This document shows positions 27,462 to 39,543 of a stretch of 64,000 nucleotides of DNA, piece by piece; within the stretch, counting starts at the first letter, position 1, and every line of letters begins with the position of its first letter. Origin of the DNA: Deinococcus sp. Arct2-2 (GTDB lineage Bacteria; Deinococcota; Deinococci; Deinococcales; Deinococcaceae); assembly GCF_004801315.1 (NCBI RefSeq), contig NZ_SSNW01000011.1:1-64000 (forward strand). The letters run 5' to 3'. The notes under the pieces are model-generated. The model was not told where the DNA came from. It ran no database searches and saw only the letters and a program-made list of their open reading frames with translations. A program made the translations under genes and the position numbers.

Positions 27462-28474
27462 ACTGGCAAGCCGCCCTGAGCCACCTCACGCCCGATCTGG
27501 TGGCCGCTGGGGCCAAACGCTGGGGCGCGGGCCACGTGCGGCCTGTAAATATGGGCTTCAATCATGTATACCGGGCCACCACCCCCACCGGAGACATCGC
27601 CCTGCGGTTTACCCATTCCAGCCTGCGTAGCCCCGACGCCTTGCGCCCACCACTGGACTTTCTGCGCCATGTCCACGCGGCGGGCGCGGGCGTGTGCCCA
27701 CCATTGCCCAGTCTGGCCTTGAACTTGATAGAAGCCCTCCCAGACGGCTTTCTGGTCACGGCCATTGGCTGGATAGACGGCCCCAGATTATCGGAGTTAC
27801 CGCCGACGCCCGCGCTGTACCGGGCCTTCGGGCAAGCCATTGGCGAGTTGCACGCGGCTGGGCGTAGCTTCCGGCCCATTCCCGGCACACCGAACATGAT
27901 TGCTGCTGCCTTTCCCGGAGTCTTCCCGTCATGGCGATTTTTCTGGCACCGCGCCGCCCCACACGCTGCTAAGCACGCTGAGCTGGCCCGTCACTTTGTC
28001 CGCCTGACCCCGCTGGTAGACGAGTGGGGCGGCCCCGCTGGGTGCTGGCCGGATAACGAAACACAGGGCTGGGGCGAGGGCTTCGGCCTCACGCACGGCG
28101 ATCTGCGCCCCGGTAATGCCATCTGGGACGGCAAACGTGTGATCATCATCGATTTTGACGAACCCGTGTTTGGCCCACTGGCAACCGACTTGGCCCGCGC
28201 CGTACTGGAATTGCCCGCCGACCTGCTGCCCACGCTGAGGCCGCACCTGCTGGACGGATACCGCTCAGTTGGCCCATTCAGCGCCGACTGGGAAACCCGC
28301 TTACCACTGCTCACGCAATGCCGCGCCGCCCTAATGGCCGCTTGGACGCTGGACGGCGTAGGCAGCGCGGCGGAGGTAGAAGCGTTGGCAACAGCGCCAA
28401 AAGACAGTGACGACTCTGGTGCAGTGGTGAGTTTCGGGGCGTTGGTGGAGTTGCTGAGTGAGGCGGAGGGGTAA
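27458..28474 (+). CDS. Aminoglycoside-phosphotransferase-family kinase
   Basis: 338 residues. The catalytic loop [10 protein letters not shown] (about 211-220) and the metal motif IIIDFDEP (about 229-236) define the APH/choline-kinase fold. IALRFTHSS near residue 45 is the likely ATP-binding strand. The start overlaps hisG by ATGA, so it is cotranscribed with histidine genes. The substrate is unknown; homoserine or sugar-type small-molecule kinases have this fold. Confidence 0.8.
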   Translation: MNWQAALSHLTPDLVAAGAKRWGAGHVRPVNMGFNHVYRATTPTGDIALRFTHSSLRSPDALRPPLDFLRHVHAAGAGVCPPLPSLALNLIEALPDGFLVTAIGWIDGPRLSELPPTPALYRAFGQAIGELHAAGRSFRPIPGTPNMIAAAFPGVFPSWRFFWHRAAPHAAKHAELARHFVRLTPLVDEWGGPAGCWPDNETQGWGEGFGLTHGDLRPGNAIWDGKRVIIIDFDEPVFGPLATDLARAVLELPADLLPTLRPHLLDGYRSVGPFSADWETRLPLLTQCRAALMAAWTLDGVGSAAEVEALATAPKDSDDSGAVVSFGALVELLSEAEG

Positions 28475-28812
28475 TCGCTGACGCTCATTCACCCCTCTGC
28501 TAGCGCAGCTCTACGAGTCCCCGACCCTCCCCCCTCTCCTGCGGAGCTTTGCAGGCCAAGGGTGAGGGAGCAAAAACCACCACACCGCCACCCCACAACG
28601 TCCCGCCTCATCCGTGTGAGGCCGTCATCCGCACAGCGGGTGGGCCAATTCCAGTATCAAGACGACTGGCAATTCCGGTTCAGATGAACGAGCAAGCCGA
28701 GTTTGGACGCGACAAGATCAATCCTGCCGAGCGCAGCGACAAACTCCCCTGACCCCTTTGGGGGCGGGGGCTGGGGGGTGGGGGAAGGCGTGGGAGCAAT
28801 CCCAAAACTTTA
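28475..28812. repeat. Intergenic region with class B repeats
   Basis: Begins with ATCGCTGACGCTCATTCACCCC and CTACGAGTCC and contains CTCCTGCGGAGCTTTGCAGG, also seen in the first intergenic repeat (229-252). Near the end CCCTGACCCCTTTGGGGGCGGGG makes a GC-rich hairpin. A short open frame crosses it but has no ribosome site or recognisable content; I see no gene. Confidence 0.55.
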
Positions 28813-28815
28813 CTT

Positions 28816-30033
28816 TTATTCCACTCCCCCGCCCAACACCCCCGCTATCCGCTCCAACGCCTCGGTCAGCAGCGCACGGCTGGTGGCAAAGTTGACCCGA
28901 ATAAACCCCTGATAGTCGGCCTTCTGAGGATCGGGCGCGAACAAGGGGCCGTTGTGAATGGCAATCCGCGCCTGCTCCAGCAAAACCTGTTGAATGTCGC
29001 CCGCGTGCGGATGCAAGCGCACATCCAGCCAAGCCAGATAGGTGCTTTCTACCGCATAGGACTTGGTATACGGCAATCTTTCGGCCAAAAATGCCTGCAA
29101 AAAGTCGCGATTGCCGCGCAAGTAGGCCACCGTTTCGGCCAACCACGGCCCGCCCTCCTGCAACGCCGCTTGCCACATGGTGATGCTCAGGGCGCTGGGA
29201 TGTCCCATCAGACCGCCCACCGCCGTTTTAAGGCGCTTGATGAGGGCCGGATCGTGGCTGAGCATGGCCCCGATGCCTAGCCCCGCTGTATTGAACGCCT
29301 TGCACGGCCCCGTGAGCGTGACTGTACGGCCCCGCACACGCGGATCGGCGGCGAAGGATTCGAAGGGCGCGTCGGCAAAGCTTAAGTCGGCGTGCAACTC
29401 ATCCGAACAGACATACAGGTTGTGCTCCAGTGCAAAGTCGCGCAGTTTGCCCAGTTCCTCGGCGTCCCACACGCGCCCGGTGGGGTTGTGGGGATGGCAC
29501 AGCAGCATCAGGCGCGTGGACGGCGTGACCGCCCCTTCCAGCGCTTCCCAGTCGATTTCCCAGCGAGTGCCGGAATCTTTGAGGGCGGCAGCCTGCACCA
29601 CGCGGCGCTGATCGTTGATGCTGAGGTGAAACGGGTGGTACACGGGCAGCATGGTCAGCACGCCGTCGCCGGGGGCCGTGAGGGCGTGTACGGCGGCAAA
29701 AATCCCCGGTACGACTCCCGGCAGCAACGCCACACCCTCGGCGGGCAAATCGGTCAGCCCTTGCGTGGCAGCCTTCTCCTGAATTAGGCGCGTCAGGAGC
29801 GGATCGCCCATCAGTTGCGGGTAGCCTAAACCGCGTGTGAGACGGTCTTGCAGGGCGTTCAGGATGGCGGGGGCCACCGGGTAATCCATGTCGGCCACCC
29901 ACATCGGAATCACATCTTCGCCGTACAGGGTCCATTTCAGCGAGTCGGCGTGGCGCAGCGCGGCGGGGTCGAGGTGGCTGTAGGCGTCGGCAGCTTCCAG
30001 TACGGACGTTGTGGACAAATTCGGGCCAGTCAT
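28816..30033 (-). CDS. PatB/MalY-type aminotransferase (cystathionine beta-lyase-like)
   Basis: 405 residues, PLP fold type I. D211 (CSDELHADL) and K245 (GPCKAFNTAGLG) bind the cofactor. WVADMDYPVAP near residue 45 and the HPHNPTGRVW motif are typical of the PatB/MalY branch, which cleaves C-S bonds of cystathionine or cysteine conjugates. The start is placed at ATG 30033, six bases after TATGCT on the minus strand. Confidence 0.88.
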   Translation of the reverse strand: MTGPNLSTTSVLEAADAYSHLDPAALRHADSLKWTLYGEDVIPMWVADMDYPVAPAILNALQDRLTRGLGYPQLMGDPLLTRLIQEKAATQGLTDLPAEGVALLPGVVPGIFAAVHALTAPGDGVLTMLPVYHPFHLSINDQRRVVQAAALKDSGTRWEIDWEALEGAVTPSTRLMLLCHPHNPTGRVWDAEELGKLRDFALEHNLYVCSDELHADLSFADAPFESFAADPRVRGRTVTLTGPCKAFNTAGLGIGAMLSHDPALIKRLKTAVGGLMGHPSALSITMWQAALQEGGPWLAETVAYLRGNRDFLQAFLAERLPYTKSYAVESTYLAWLDVRLHPHAGDIQQVLLEQARIAIHNGPLFAPDPQKADYQGFIRVNFATSRALLTEALERIAGVLGGGVE

Positions 30034-30101
30034 AGGGCGAGCATACGCCGCCGCGCCGTGCAGGCATAGGTCAGCGGCGCGCCTCCTGTACACTGCCCCC
30101 T

Positions 30102-30797
30102 ATGCTGGCGATCATGGGCGCGATGGACGAAGAAATCGAGTTGTTGTTGGCCGACTTGCAGGCCCCCGAAACCCTGACTTTTCCGGGGGTGACGCTGCAC
30201 AAAGGCACACTGGACGGCGTACCCGTGCTGCTCACTCGCGGCGGCATCGGTAAGGTCAATGCAGCCCTGACCACCGCGTATTTGCTGATGCAGGGAGCCA
30301 CGCAAGTTATTTTCACCGGGGTGGCAGGCGGCGTACATCCAGAGCTGCGGGTAGGAGACATCGTTGTGAGTACCGACTGCGTGCAGCACGATGTAGATGT
30401 GGGCGCACTGGGCTACGAACTGGGCAGCATTCCGGGCGAGCTTCCTGCGTGGCCCGCCGACGAGCAGTTGCGAACACTAGCCCTCGAAGCAGCGCGAGAT
30501 GTAGAGGGCGTGCGTGTGCTGGACGGCAGAGTTGCCAGTGGTGATCAATTTATTGCTTCCCGCGAAGGCGTGCAGCGGCTCTGGACATTGTTCGGGGCGG
30601 TCTGCGCCGAGATGGAAGGCGCGGCAGTGGCGCAGGTGTGCAGCAAGGCGGGCGTGCCGTTCGTGGTCATTCGCAGCGTCAGCGACACCGCAGACCACGA
30701 TGCCAACGTGGATTACCGAACCTTTATGCCGCTGGTGGCCCGCCACGCCAAACAGGTGGTGCGCGGCATGCTGGCCCGCCTGACGCCGCAAGCCTAA
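30102..30797 (+). CDS. mtnN: 5'-methylthioadenosine/S-adenosylhomocysteine nucleosidase
   Basis: 231 residues. MGAMDEEIE gives the catalytic glutamate near the N-terminus. FTGVAGGVHPELRVGDIVVS and EMEGAAVAQVC hold the nucleoside site, and SVSDTADHDA the catalytic aspartate (about 199). It releases adenine from MTA and SAH for methionine and autoinducer recycling. TACACT lies seven bases before the ATG (leaderless). It leads a unit with lrgA and lrgB homologues. Confidence 0.95.
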   Translation: MLAIMGAMDEEIELLLADLQAPETLTFPGVTLHKGTLDGVPVLLTRGGIGKVNAALTTAYLLMQGATQVIFTGVAGGVHPELRVGDIVVSTDCVQHDVDVGALGYELGSIPGELPAWPADEQLRTLALEAARDVEGVRVLDGRVASGDQFIASREGVQRLWTLFGAVCAEMEGAAVAQVCSKAGVPFVVIRSVSDTADHDANVDYRTFMPLVARHAKQVVRGMLARLTPQA

Positions 30798-30802
30798 GCC
30801 GC

Positions 30803-31174
30803 ATGACCTCACAGACCGCTGCCCTGCCGCCCGCCGTGCGCGTGGTGCTGGGGTTGGGCGTGCTGGTGGGCTTTGCCGCCCTTGGAGAAGGGTTGATGAG
30901 GCTGCTGCATTGGCCCCTGCCGGGTTCGGTGGTGGGCATGGTGCTGCTGCTGCTGTCGCTGGGACTACGTGTGGTGCGCCTGCACTGGATAGAACCCGCC
31001 GCCGATGGGCTGCTGGGAATCTTGGGCCTGCTGTTTGTTCCGGCCACTGTAGGGGCCATTCAGTTTTTGGGGGCCGGGGCCGAGTGGGGGCTGTGGCTGC
31101 TGGTGATGGTGGCCGGGTTGCTGCTGGGTGCAGGTGTAGCGGGAATCGTGGCGGGGCGGCTGGTGCGGGACTGA
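30803..31174 (+). CDS. lrgA: CidA/LrgA family membrane protein
   Basis: 123 residues with four membrane helices. LHWPLPGSVVGMVLLLLSL and GLLFVPATVGAIQF are the conserved family motifs. CidA/LrgA proteins are holin-like and work with LrgB in murein-hydrolase control or small-metabolite export. The start ATG follows the mtnN stop by five bases; an lrgB homologue is 90 bases downstream. Confidence 0.9.
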   Translation: MTSQTAALPPAVRVVLGLGVLVGFAALGEGLMRLLHWPLPGSVVGMVLLLLSLGLRVVRLHWIEPAADGLLGILGLLFVPATVGAIQFLGAGAEWGLWLLVMVAGLLLGAGVAGIVAGRLVRD

Positions 31175-31177
31175 CAT

Positions 31178-31262
31178 GGAAGGTGAACCCCCCCGTTGCC
31201 TTGCAACGCCCCCCCTTAGACTTGAAAAGCTCCGCAGGAGAGGGGAGAACACAGGCGGCTTG
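31178..31262. repeat. Class A intergenic repeat, short copy, between lrgA and lrgB
   Basis: GGTGAACCCCCCCGTTGCC and AACGCCCCCCCTTAGA match the left half of the class A repeats at 160-296 and 37346-37450. The right part (GCTCCGCAGGAGAGGGGAG) matches their interior in inverse orientation. It separates two genes that are usually adjacent. Confidence 0.65.
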
Positions 31263-31264
31263 AG

Positions 31265-31936
31265 ATGATCTGGTTTGCCCTTACCCTGCTGGCGTTCGCA
31301 CTCGGCGTGGTGCTGCAACTTCGCTTGCAGTCCCGCCCACTGCTGCGAACCCTACTGAACCCCACCTTGCTCGCCACCGTTCTAGTCGGTATTTTGCTGC
31401 TGCTGACACGCACGCCCTACGACACGTACACGCGGGCAACTGAATTCATCTCGGCATTCTTGGCCCCGGCGGTGGTGGCACTGGCCGTGCCGCTGCACCG
31501 CTTGCGTGGGCTGCTGGCGCGGCAATGGCGGGCGCTGTTGTTGGGTGGGGCGGCGGGCACACTGGCTGGCGTGGCGGTAGATACCCTGCTCCCGCGTGCG
31601 CTGGGCCTGAGTCCGGATGCACAGCGGGCGTTGACAACGGCCCCGGCCACCAGCCCAGTTGCGCTGCAATTGGCAGACATCACGGGGGCCACTCCGGCGC
31701 TGGCGGCCACGTTGGCCGTGCTTTCGGGCCTGTTGGGGGCGCTGATCTTGCCCGCCTTCCTGACCCGGTTAGGCGTGCGGCATCCCTTGGCACGTGGTAT
31801 CGCACTGGGAGCCGTCGCACACGGCATCGGCACCGCCCGCGCCCGCGAGGAAGGTGAGTTGACGGGAGCCGCCAGCAGCATCGGCATGGGGCTAGCGGCG
31901 TTGGTGGTGACGTTGGTGGTAGCGCTGCGGGGCTGA
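31265..31936 (+). CDS. lrgB: CidB/LrgB family membrane protein
   Basis: 223 residues, about seven membrane helices. TTAPATSPVALQLADITGATPAL and GIALGAVAHGIGTARA are LrgB signatures (the conserved Gly/His helix pair). It acts with LrgA in the same membrane system. An intergenic repeat stands between the two genes, but no promoter is obvious, so they are probably one operon with mtnN. Confidence 0.92.
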   Translation: MIWFALTLLAFALGVVLQLRLQSRPLLRTLLNPTLLATVLVGILLLLTRTPYDTYTRATEFISAFLAPAVVALAVPLHRLRGLLARQWRALLLGGAAGTLAGVAVDTLLPRALGLSPDAQRALTTAPATSPVALQLADITGATPALAATLAVLSGLLGALILPAFLTRLGVRHPLARGIALGAVAHGIGTARAREEGELTGAASSIGMGLAALVVTLVVALRG

Positions 31937-31964
31937 GCGCTACTTTTTCTGTCCTCTGCGTCCC

Positions 31965-31992
31965 TTGCCTTGCCAATTAACCTGACTATACT
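31965..31992 (+). promoter_or_regulatory. feo operon promoter
   Basis: TTGCCT (31965-31970), 16-base spacer, TATACT (31987-31992). The feoA ATG begins eight bases after the -10 box, so the transcript is probably leaderless. No Fur or DtxR box is obvious to the eye. Confidence 0.6.
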
Positions 31993-32000
31993 GATCGGGT

Positions 32001-32227
32001 ATGGGCGAACGAACCTTAGATGCACTGAACCCCGGCGAGGCCGCCCATGTGGTTGATCTTGACCGCCTTCACCCGTTGCGGCGGCGACTGCTGGAGCTCG
32101 GCTTCGTGCGGGGCGCTCGGGTCATGGTGGTGCGCCGCGCCCCGATGGGCGATCCGGTAGAACTGCGGGTGGGCGGTACCGATCTGGCGCTGCGGGCGTC
32201 CGATCTCTTGGGCATCCGGGTACGCGA

Positions 32228-32231
<4 letters not shown>
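32001..32231 (+). CDS. feoA: FeoA ferrous-iron transport accessory protein
   Basis: 76 residues with a single SH3-like FeoA domain: [23 protein letters not shown] followed by [13 protein letters not shown]. FeoA helps FeoB in ferrous-iron uptake. The stop overlaps the feoB ATG (ATGA). Confidence 0.94.
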
Positions 32232-34489
<2,258 letters not shown>

Positions 34490-34588
34490 TGGCTGTGACG
34501 AGTTTAGCCATTCTTGAATCTGCCACCACCACGCTTTTTCCACGTTCCACATTCCACGATCTCCTTCCCGAAGACCGGAGGACTTGAA

Positions 34589-34966
34589 ATGCCGCCCCTA
34601 ACCGCCCGCCCCCCTTCCCCACTGGCCGCCATTTTGCAGGCCATCGCGGGTGCGCCGCGTACCCCCAGCGAACTGGCGCAGGACTTGGGCAGCACTTCAG
34701 CGGCGCTGGACGGCATGTTGCGAACCCTCTTTGCAGGCGGCTACGTGCAGGAAGCCGCCCCCGACGCCGGAGCCTGTGCCTGCGGCCCCTGCGCCCTCAA
34801 AAGCCTGTGCCGCAACGCTCCCGATGGAACTCCGATTGTGGCAGCGGCCCCGGCCCTAAATCTGCTGCGGTTGACGCCGCGTGGGGAAACGTATTTGGCT
34901 AGGAACAGTGAGTGGGTAGTGGTCAGTAGGAAGGGTGAACAGCAGAACGTAGATCGTGGATCGTAG
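34589..34966 (+). CDS. feoC: FeoC-like winged-helix protein with cysteine cluster
   Basis: 125 residues. A winged helix ([36 protein letters not shown]) is followed by [12 protein letters not shown], a four-cysteine cluster as in Fe-S-binding FeoC proteins. FeoC is thought to regulate FeoB stability or feo expression. The ATG at 34589 has GGAGGA about eight bases upstream. It closes the feoABC operon; its last residues run into the inverted repeat at 34945. Confidence 0.82.
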   Translation: MPPLTARPPSPLAAILQAIAGAPRTPSELAQDLGSTSAALDGMLRTLFAGGYVQEAAPDAGACACGPCALKSLCRNAPDGTPIVAAAPALNLLRLTPRGETYLARNSEWVVVSRKGEQQNVDRGS

Positions 34967-35000
34967 GCAGGGCTTTTTCCACGATCTACGATCCACGTTC
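34945..35000. repeat. 22-bp inverted repeat of CACGATC(C/T)ACG type
   Basis: GAACGTAGATCGTGGATCGTAG (34945-34966) faces its inverted copy at 34979-35000 with three mismatches. The motif CCACGATCYACG also occurs singly near 16135, 34540 and 35055. It probably ends the feo transcript, but there is no T-run after the second arm. Confidence 0.6.
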
Positions 35001-35070
35001 TCTTGCTCAGTTAATCTGCAATTCTGGCCCAAAATGGACGGCAGGAACAGTTTTTTCCACGATCCACGCT

Positions 35071-35781
35071 CTACGTTCCGTCCCCCGTATCCAGCAGCAG
35101 CTTGGGCCGAAATTTAAGCCCATCGGCGGCCACCAGATGTGCCGGAATGCCGTCCACTTGATGAATGGCCCGCTCCGGTGGAACGCCGTGCAAGTGGCCG
35201 TACACGATCAGATCGGGCCGGGCCGCTGCAATCACGTCGGTCAGGGGATTGGGCGGGTAGGGCGGCGAGGCGGGCGGATAGTGCAGCATCATCAGGAAGT
35301 GGTCGCCGGGTTGCCGCAACGTGTGGGCGGCCTTCACGCTCAGGCTCAGGCGCTCGGCTTCACGGGTCAGCAGGCGCTCATCTTCGGCGTTCAGGGCCTC
35401 ATGTCCGGGCGTTGTCCAGCCGCGTGAACCGCAGATTACGACGTTGCCCACACGTACAGCATCGTTGACGATAGCCAACATTCCCGCTGGCAGCGCGGCT
35501 CGCAGGCGGCTGGCAGTCGGCCACCAATAATCGTGGTTGCCGCGCAGCAGCACTTTGGTTCCCGGCAATTCGGCCACCACGCTCAGGTCGGTCAGGGCGT
35601 CAGGCAGGCGCATGGCCCACGACAGGTCACCGGGGAGCAGCACCACATCTTCTTCCCGCACCAGTTCGTGCCAGTGCGCCCAAATTGCCTCCGGGTGGCC
35701 TGCCCACTGTGGCCCAAACACCGTCATGGGCTTGGGCGTTACGGTGGCAAGGTGCAGATCGGCAATGGCAAACACGCGCAT
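35071..35781 (-). CDS. Calcineurin-like metallophosphoesterase
   Basis: 236 residues from the [11 protein letters not shown] methionine. Motifs in order: DLH (metal), [15 protein letters not shown] (about 88-95), MLHYPP and VYGHLHG. These are the five metal-binding blocks of the family. Similar bacterial proteins are called metallophosphatase YkuE-like or serine/threonine phosphatase-like, but the substrate is not known. CGGAG lies ahead of the start. The frame open to 35871 is ignored. Confidence 0.88.
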   Translation of the reverse strand: MRVFAIADLHLATVTPKPMTVFGPQWAGHPEAIWAHWHELVREEDVVLLPGDLSWAMRLPDALTDLSVVAELPGTKVLLRGNHDYWWPTASRLRAALPAGMLAIVNDAVRVGNVVICGSRGWTTPGHEALNAEDERLLTREAERLSLSVKAAHTLRQPGDHFLMMLHYPPASPPYPPNPLTDVIAAARPDLIVYGHLHGVPPERAIHQVDGIPAHLVAADGLKFRPKLLLDTGDGT

Positions 35782-35889
35782 AGTGAAACTCCGGCAAGAA
35801 GGAAAAGGCAGACACGCAACGGCAGTGTCCAGCATAACCGAAGCGGGATCGCCACAAAAAAAACCTCCCACGAGCAGGGAGGCTTCCGG

Positions 35890-35968
<79 letters not shown>

Positions 35969-36099
35969 ATTCCACGGCCCGCCGCGCCCGTGAGGGTCAC
36001 TTTGGTGCAATCGGCAGTTTACGCGGGCCAGATTGGGGGTGTCAAGCACGCCAGAAGCAGGCCAAATGGCTGACGGTGCAGGCGTTTACGCGCAAGGCC

Positions 36100-36160
36100 G
36101 TCTAAGGGTCAAAGGGTCTAAAGGTCTAAGGTTTTTGCCTCTCTTAGACCCTTCGACCGC
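36100..36160. repeat. CTAAGGGTC repeat cluster after recX
   Basis: GTCTAAGGGTCAAAGGGTC and AAGGTCTAAGG face CTTAGACCCTTCGACC, giving an imperfect hairpin. It lies just beyond the recX stop and may act as its transcript end. Confidence 0.6.
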
Positions 36161-36161
36161 C

Positions 36162-36755
36162 TTACTCATCATCATCAATAAACTCCGGCTCTGCGGCATC
36201 CTCGTCGTCGATTTGTTCGGCGCTGACCTCGCGGATGGCGTTCCAGATAACAGAGCCGGGAAAGCCGCGCCGGGCCAAGAATCCATAGGCGCTAGAGCGG
36301 GGATCGCGCTTGCGGCTGAGACTAGGCCAGCGGCGGCTCAGCAGTTCGGTGGCCGAAGCCTGCTCATCGTCTGGGTTGCGGGCCAGCATGGTTTCATCTA
36401 TCAGCGGGGCTGTGACGCCCCGGCGCTTGAGCGTTTGGCGCACGCGGAAGCCGCCGATGCCACGCCTCGCTCCTTCGGCCTGCGCCACCTGTGCGTCGTC
36501 TTGGTAGCCTAGCTCCTGCACGCGCTCCAGCACCTCTGATACCAACGCTTCGTCGTCGCTGCGGCGCTCCAGTTTGGCTTTCAGTTCGGCGGCGGTCAGC
36601 GCCCGTGCCCCCAGTGCGCGAAAAGCATAGGCCAGTAAGCTGTCGCGGGCTTCTTCGGGGGTGGGCACGCGGGCGGGCTTGACAGGCCGTTCGCCGTCTA
36701 GGTCAAGACGGCCTTGATTGGGGCTGGGACGTGGTTTTTTGGGCCGGAAGCTCAC
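36162..36755 (-). CDS. recX: RecX regulatory protein
   Basis: 197 residues. [40 protein letters not shown] and [14 protein letters not shown] are the helical RecX repeats. The end is very acidic ([15 protein letters not shown]). RecX binds RecA and limits filament growth. GTG at 36755 is chosen because TAAACT on the minus strand ends seven bases upstream; the longer frame to 36986 would overlap the rpsT leader. Confidence 0.88.
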   Translation of the reverse strand: MSFRPKKPRPSPNQGRLDLDGERPVKPARVPTPEEARDSLLAYAFRALGARALTAAELKAKLERRSDDEALVSEVLERVQELGYQDDAQVAQAEGARRGIGGFRVRQTLKRRGVTAPLIDETMLARNPDDEQASATELLSRRWPSLSRKRDPRSSAYGFLARRGFPGSVIWNAIREVSAEQIDDEDAAEPEFIDDDE

Positions 36756-36772
36756 GCCGGACAGTTTAGCGC

Positions 36773-36801
36773 TTGACCGAATCCGCCATACCGGATACAG
36801 T
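36773..36801 (+). promoter_or_regulatory. rpsT promoter
   Basis: TTGACC (36773-36778), 17-base spacer, TACAGT (36796-36801). It gives a leader of about 175 bases before rpsT, in which no gene is seen. The promoter sits back to back with the recX start. Confidence 0.65.
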
Positions 36802-36984
36802 AACGAAGTTGCCCATTTTGCCCCGGATTCATTTCTAGGCACTCTGGATGACCCCGAACCAGATTCAACATGATCTGAACGGGTGCGCCGAAGGCAGCCG
36901 AAGTTGCCCGGTGCGTCGAGTTCCCCAGCGTGGGAACCGCCCCGCCTACACAAGCTGTAACGCGGGAGAACAAGGAGAACGAAC

Positions 36985-37266
36985 ATGGCCCTACGTCATA
37001 AATCTGCCCAGAAACGCCACCGCCAGAGCCTCAAGCGCCGCATGCTGAACCGCAGCCGCAAAAGCACCATCAAAACCTTCGTGAAGAAGGCTGTGGAAGC
37101 CGCCCAGCAGAACGTGGCCGACGCCGCCGCCGTGCAGAGCAAGGCCGAGAGCCTGATCGACAAGGCCGCCAAGGGCAGCACCCTGCACAAGAACACCGCC
37201 GCCCGCAAGAAGAGCCGCCTCGCCAAAGCCATCAACAAGCTGAAGGCCGCCGCCGAACAAGCGTAA
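36985..37266 (+). CDS. rpsT: Ribosomal protein S20
   Basis: 93 residues, very basic and helical: [18 protein letters not shown] at the start and [22 protein letters not shown] near the end are S20 hallmarks. S20 binds 16S rRNA in the body of the small subunit. AAGGAG lies eight bases before the ATG. Confidence 0.97.
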   Translation: MALRHKSAQKRHRQSLKRRMLNRSRKSTIKTFVKKAVEAAQQNVADAAAVQSKAESLIDKAAKGSTLHKNTAARKKSRLAKAINKLKAAAEQA

Positions 37267-37283
37267 GCGACAGCATTAAATTA

Positions 37284-37325
37284 AGCAGGGCCGACGCTGG
37301 AATATGCGTCGGCCTTGCTTTTTAG
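37284..37325 (+). terminator. Terminator of rpsT
   Basis: AGCAGGGCCGACGC pairs with GCGTCGGCCTTGCT (one G-T pair) around TGGAATAT, followed by five T. Confidence 0.92.
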
Positions 37326-37345
37326 TGTTGTGGAGTGACGCTGGC

Positions 37346-37450
37346 GTGTCAACCCCCCGTTGCTTCGCAACGCCCCCCTTAGAGGGGGAGGACAAGTGCT
37401 TTTTCGCTCCCCTTTAAGGGGGGCTGGCTGCCCAGCAGACTGGGGGGTTT
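37346..37450. repeat. GC-rich intergenic repeat, class A (full copy)
   Basis: AACCCCCCGTTGCTTCGCAACGCCCCCC at the left forms its own small hairpin. AGGGGGGCTGGCTGC and CAGCAGACTGGGGGGTTT close the right side. It aligns end to end with the copy at 160-296. Confidence 0.75.
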
Positions 37451-37468
37451 ACACGCAGCATAGAACGC

Positions 37469-37933
37469 TCAATCTGCCAAATACCGCAAAAACTCGCGCA
37501 TGGCGTTCACGCACGGACTGCCTTCAAATTCGGCGCTGCTGCCTGTGACCGTTCGCAGAATGCCGCTGTCGCTGAGGTAAAGCTGGCTGATGCGGTAGCT
37601 GACGCCGCCTTCTTCGTAGGAATACGAGGCCAAAATGCTCCATGCCCCGGCGCGGTCTACGGGTTGCGTGACCACCTCGCGCACTTTGCGGGCGCTGAGT
37701 TTGGATTGCAGCTTGAGGGCAAAGGCGCGAGCCTGATCCTGCGTCTTGAAGGTTGGGAAGGCTTGCCCGTGTTTTTCCTCGCGCAGCAGGCACGCGCCCG
37801 CACCGTCTACCCACTCGTTGGCGTTGCCCGCCACAGGTGTCCAGCCGGTCATGGGAACGATTAGAGCCTGTGCTGGGACGGCACTAAGAGCGGCGACGGT
37901 CAGCAGGGCGGCAAAGGGGGTACGGGCAAGCAT
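37469..37933 (-). CDS. Secreted protein, unknown function
   Basis: 154 residues. A cleavable signal peptide (ARTPFAALLTVAALSAVPAQA) is followed by about 130 mature residues with two cysteines (GACLL and SPCVNAM) that could pair. No enzymatic motif is recognised. GAAGGAG precedes the ATG. It stands alone between rpsT and a GNAT gene. Confidence 0.78.
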   Translation of the reverse strand: MLARTPFAALLTVAALSAVPAQALIVPMTGWTPVAGNANEWVDGAGACLLREEKHGQAFPTFKTQDQARAFALKLQSKLSARKVREVVTQPVDRAGAWSILASYSYEEGGVSYRISQLYLSDSGILRTVTGSSAEFEGSPCVNAMREFLRYLAD

Positions 37934-38001
37934 GGCTCCTTCAGGCTAACAGGTCGGTTATGACAAGCTTGGGATAATTCTCATTCAATCTGAGGCTGGA
38001 C

Positions 38002-38625
38002 TTAAGAAGTTGCCGCGTCCAGCCGAGCTTCTAAGCGGGTTTTCACGCTGTGCCACTCATCTCGCAAGATACTGAACATAACGCTGTCGCGGGCGAATCC
38101 ATCCGGGCGCACCTGATATTGGCGTAACGTGCCTTCCTCCACCGCCCCCATTTTCCTCATGGCGGCGAGGCTGCGGGCATTGCGGGCGTCTACTTTGAAA
38201 TGCACCCGGTTGGCCCCCAGCACCTCGAAGGCGCGGGTCAGCAGCAACAGTTTGGATTCCGGATTCACCACGCCGCCGCGTGCGCCCGGCAGCAACATCG
38301 TGCCAATTTCAATCCAACGGTCTGCGGGCTTCACTTCGCTGTAGCTGATGCGCCCTACCGCCTGCCCACCTAACAGCACGGCCCAGTTGATGCGGTTGGG
38401 TAAGGCGTTGAGGCGCGTAATGTACTCGGCCCACGCCTGCACGGTGGCCGCTTCTGGCCCGCCCCGCGCCAACATCGCTACCGTATCGGCATCGGCTCCG
38501 GCGTTCAGCGCCTCCGCGTGGGCTTCGGTCAGGGTAGCCAGAGTAATAAAGCGCCCCGGCAAGGTGGGGGCCAGCAGCCAATCGGCAGCGGGTGCGACAG
38601 GAAAAGAATCGGGCGTATCGCTCAT
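38002..38625 (-). CDS. GNAT-family N-acetyltransferase (RimJ/RimL-like)
   Basis: 207 residues. GRFITLATLTEAHAEAL, AVGRISYSEV, RWIEIGTMLLPGARGGVVNPESK and ANRVHFKVDARNARSLAAMRKMGAVEEGT follow the RimJ/RimL acetyltransferase layout; the last segment is the acetyl-CoA-binding helix. It may acetylate protein N-termini or small molecules. TATCGT lies seven bases before the ATG (leaderless type). Confidence 0.88.
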   Translation of the reverse strand: MSDTPDSFPVAPAADWLLAPTLPGRFITLATLTEAHAEALNAGADADTVAMLARGGPEAATVQAWAEYITRLNALPNRINWAVLLGGQAVGRISYSEVKPADRWIEIGTMLLPGARGGVVNPESKLLLLTRAFEVLGANRVHFKVDARNARSLAAMRKMGAVEEGTLRQYQVRPDGFARDSVMFSILRDEWHSVKTRLEARLDAATS

Positions 38626-38657
38626 GAGGAGAACGATACGCCGGAGTTGGTGGGGGC

Positions 38658-38902
38658 GGGTCTAAGGGTCTAAGGTCGAAGGGTCTCAGCAGGGCAATCG
38701 CGTTGCTCACTCACCCCCTCCCCAACCCTCCCCCCTCAAGGGTGAGGGAGCAAACCAAGCTTCTCGCCCTTAGCTTTTATCCCTCGCCCCTTATGGGACT
38801 GGCAGAGCTGCGGAGCAGAGATGGGCGCTACTCATACAGCGGGGTGAGGGGAGTGAGCGAAGCAATTGACTTTCCTTGGATCCTAGACCTTTAGACCCTG
38901 AG
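38658..38902. repeat. Class B intergenic repeats with CTAAGGGTC motifs at both ends
   Basis: GTCTAAGGGTCTAAGG opens and CCTAGACCTTTAGACCC closes the stretch. The middle carries GTTGCTCACTCACCCCC, CTCAAGGGTGAGGGAGC and GAGCTGCGGAGCAGAG. The organisation matches 25353-25597, so the two are the same compound element in opposite orientation. No gene is seen. Confidence 0.7.
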
Positions 38903-38915
38903 ACAACGTAAGCGC

Positions 38916-39512
<597 letters not shown>

Positions 39513-39543
39513 GCCTGTCCCCTGCTAGCCACCGGACGCCCGC

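Noticed and set aside
28549..28912. Short plus-strand frames after the phosphotransferase gene
   Set aside because: They translate repeat DNA and overlap the opposite aminotransferase gene.
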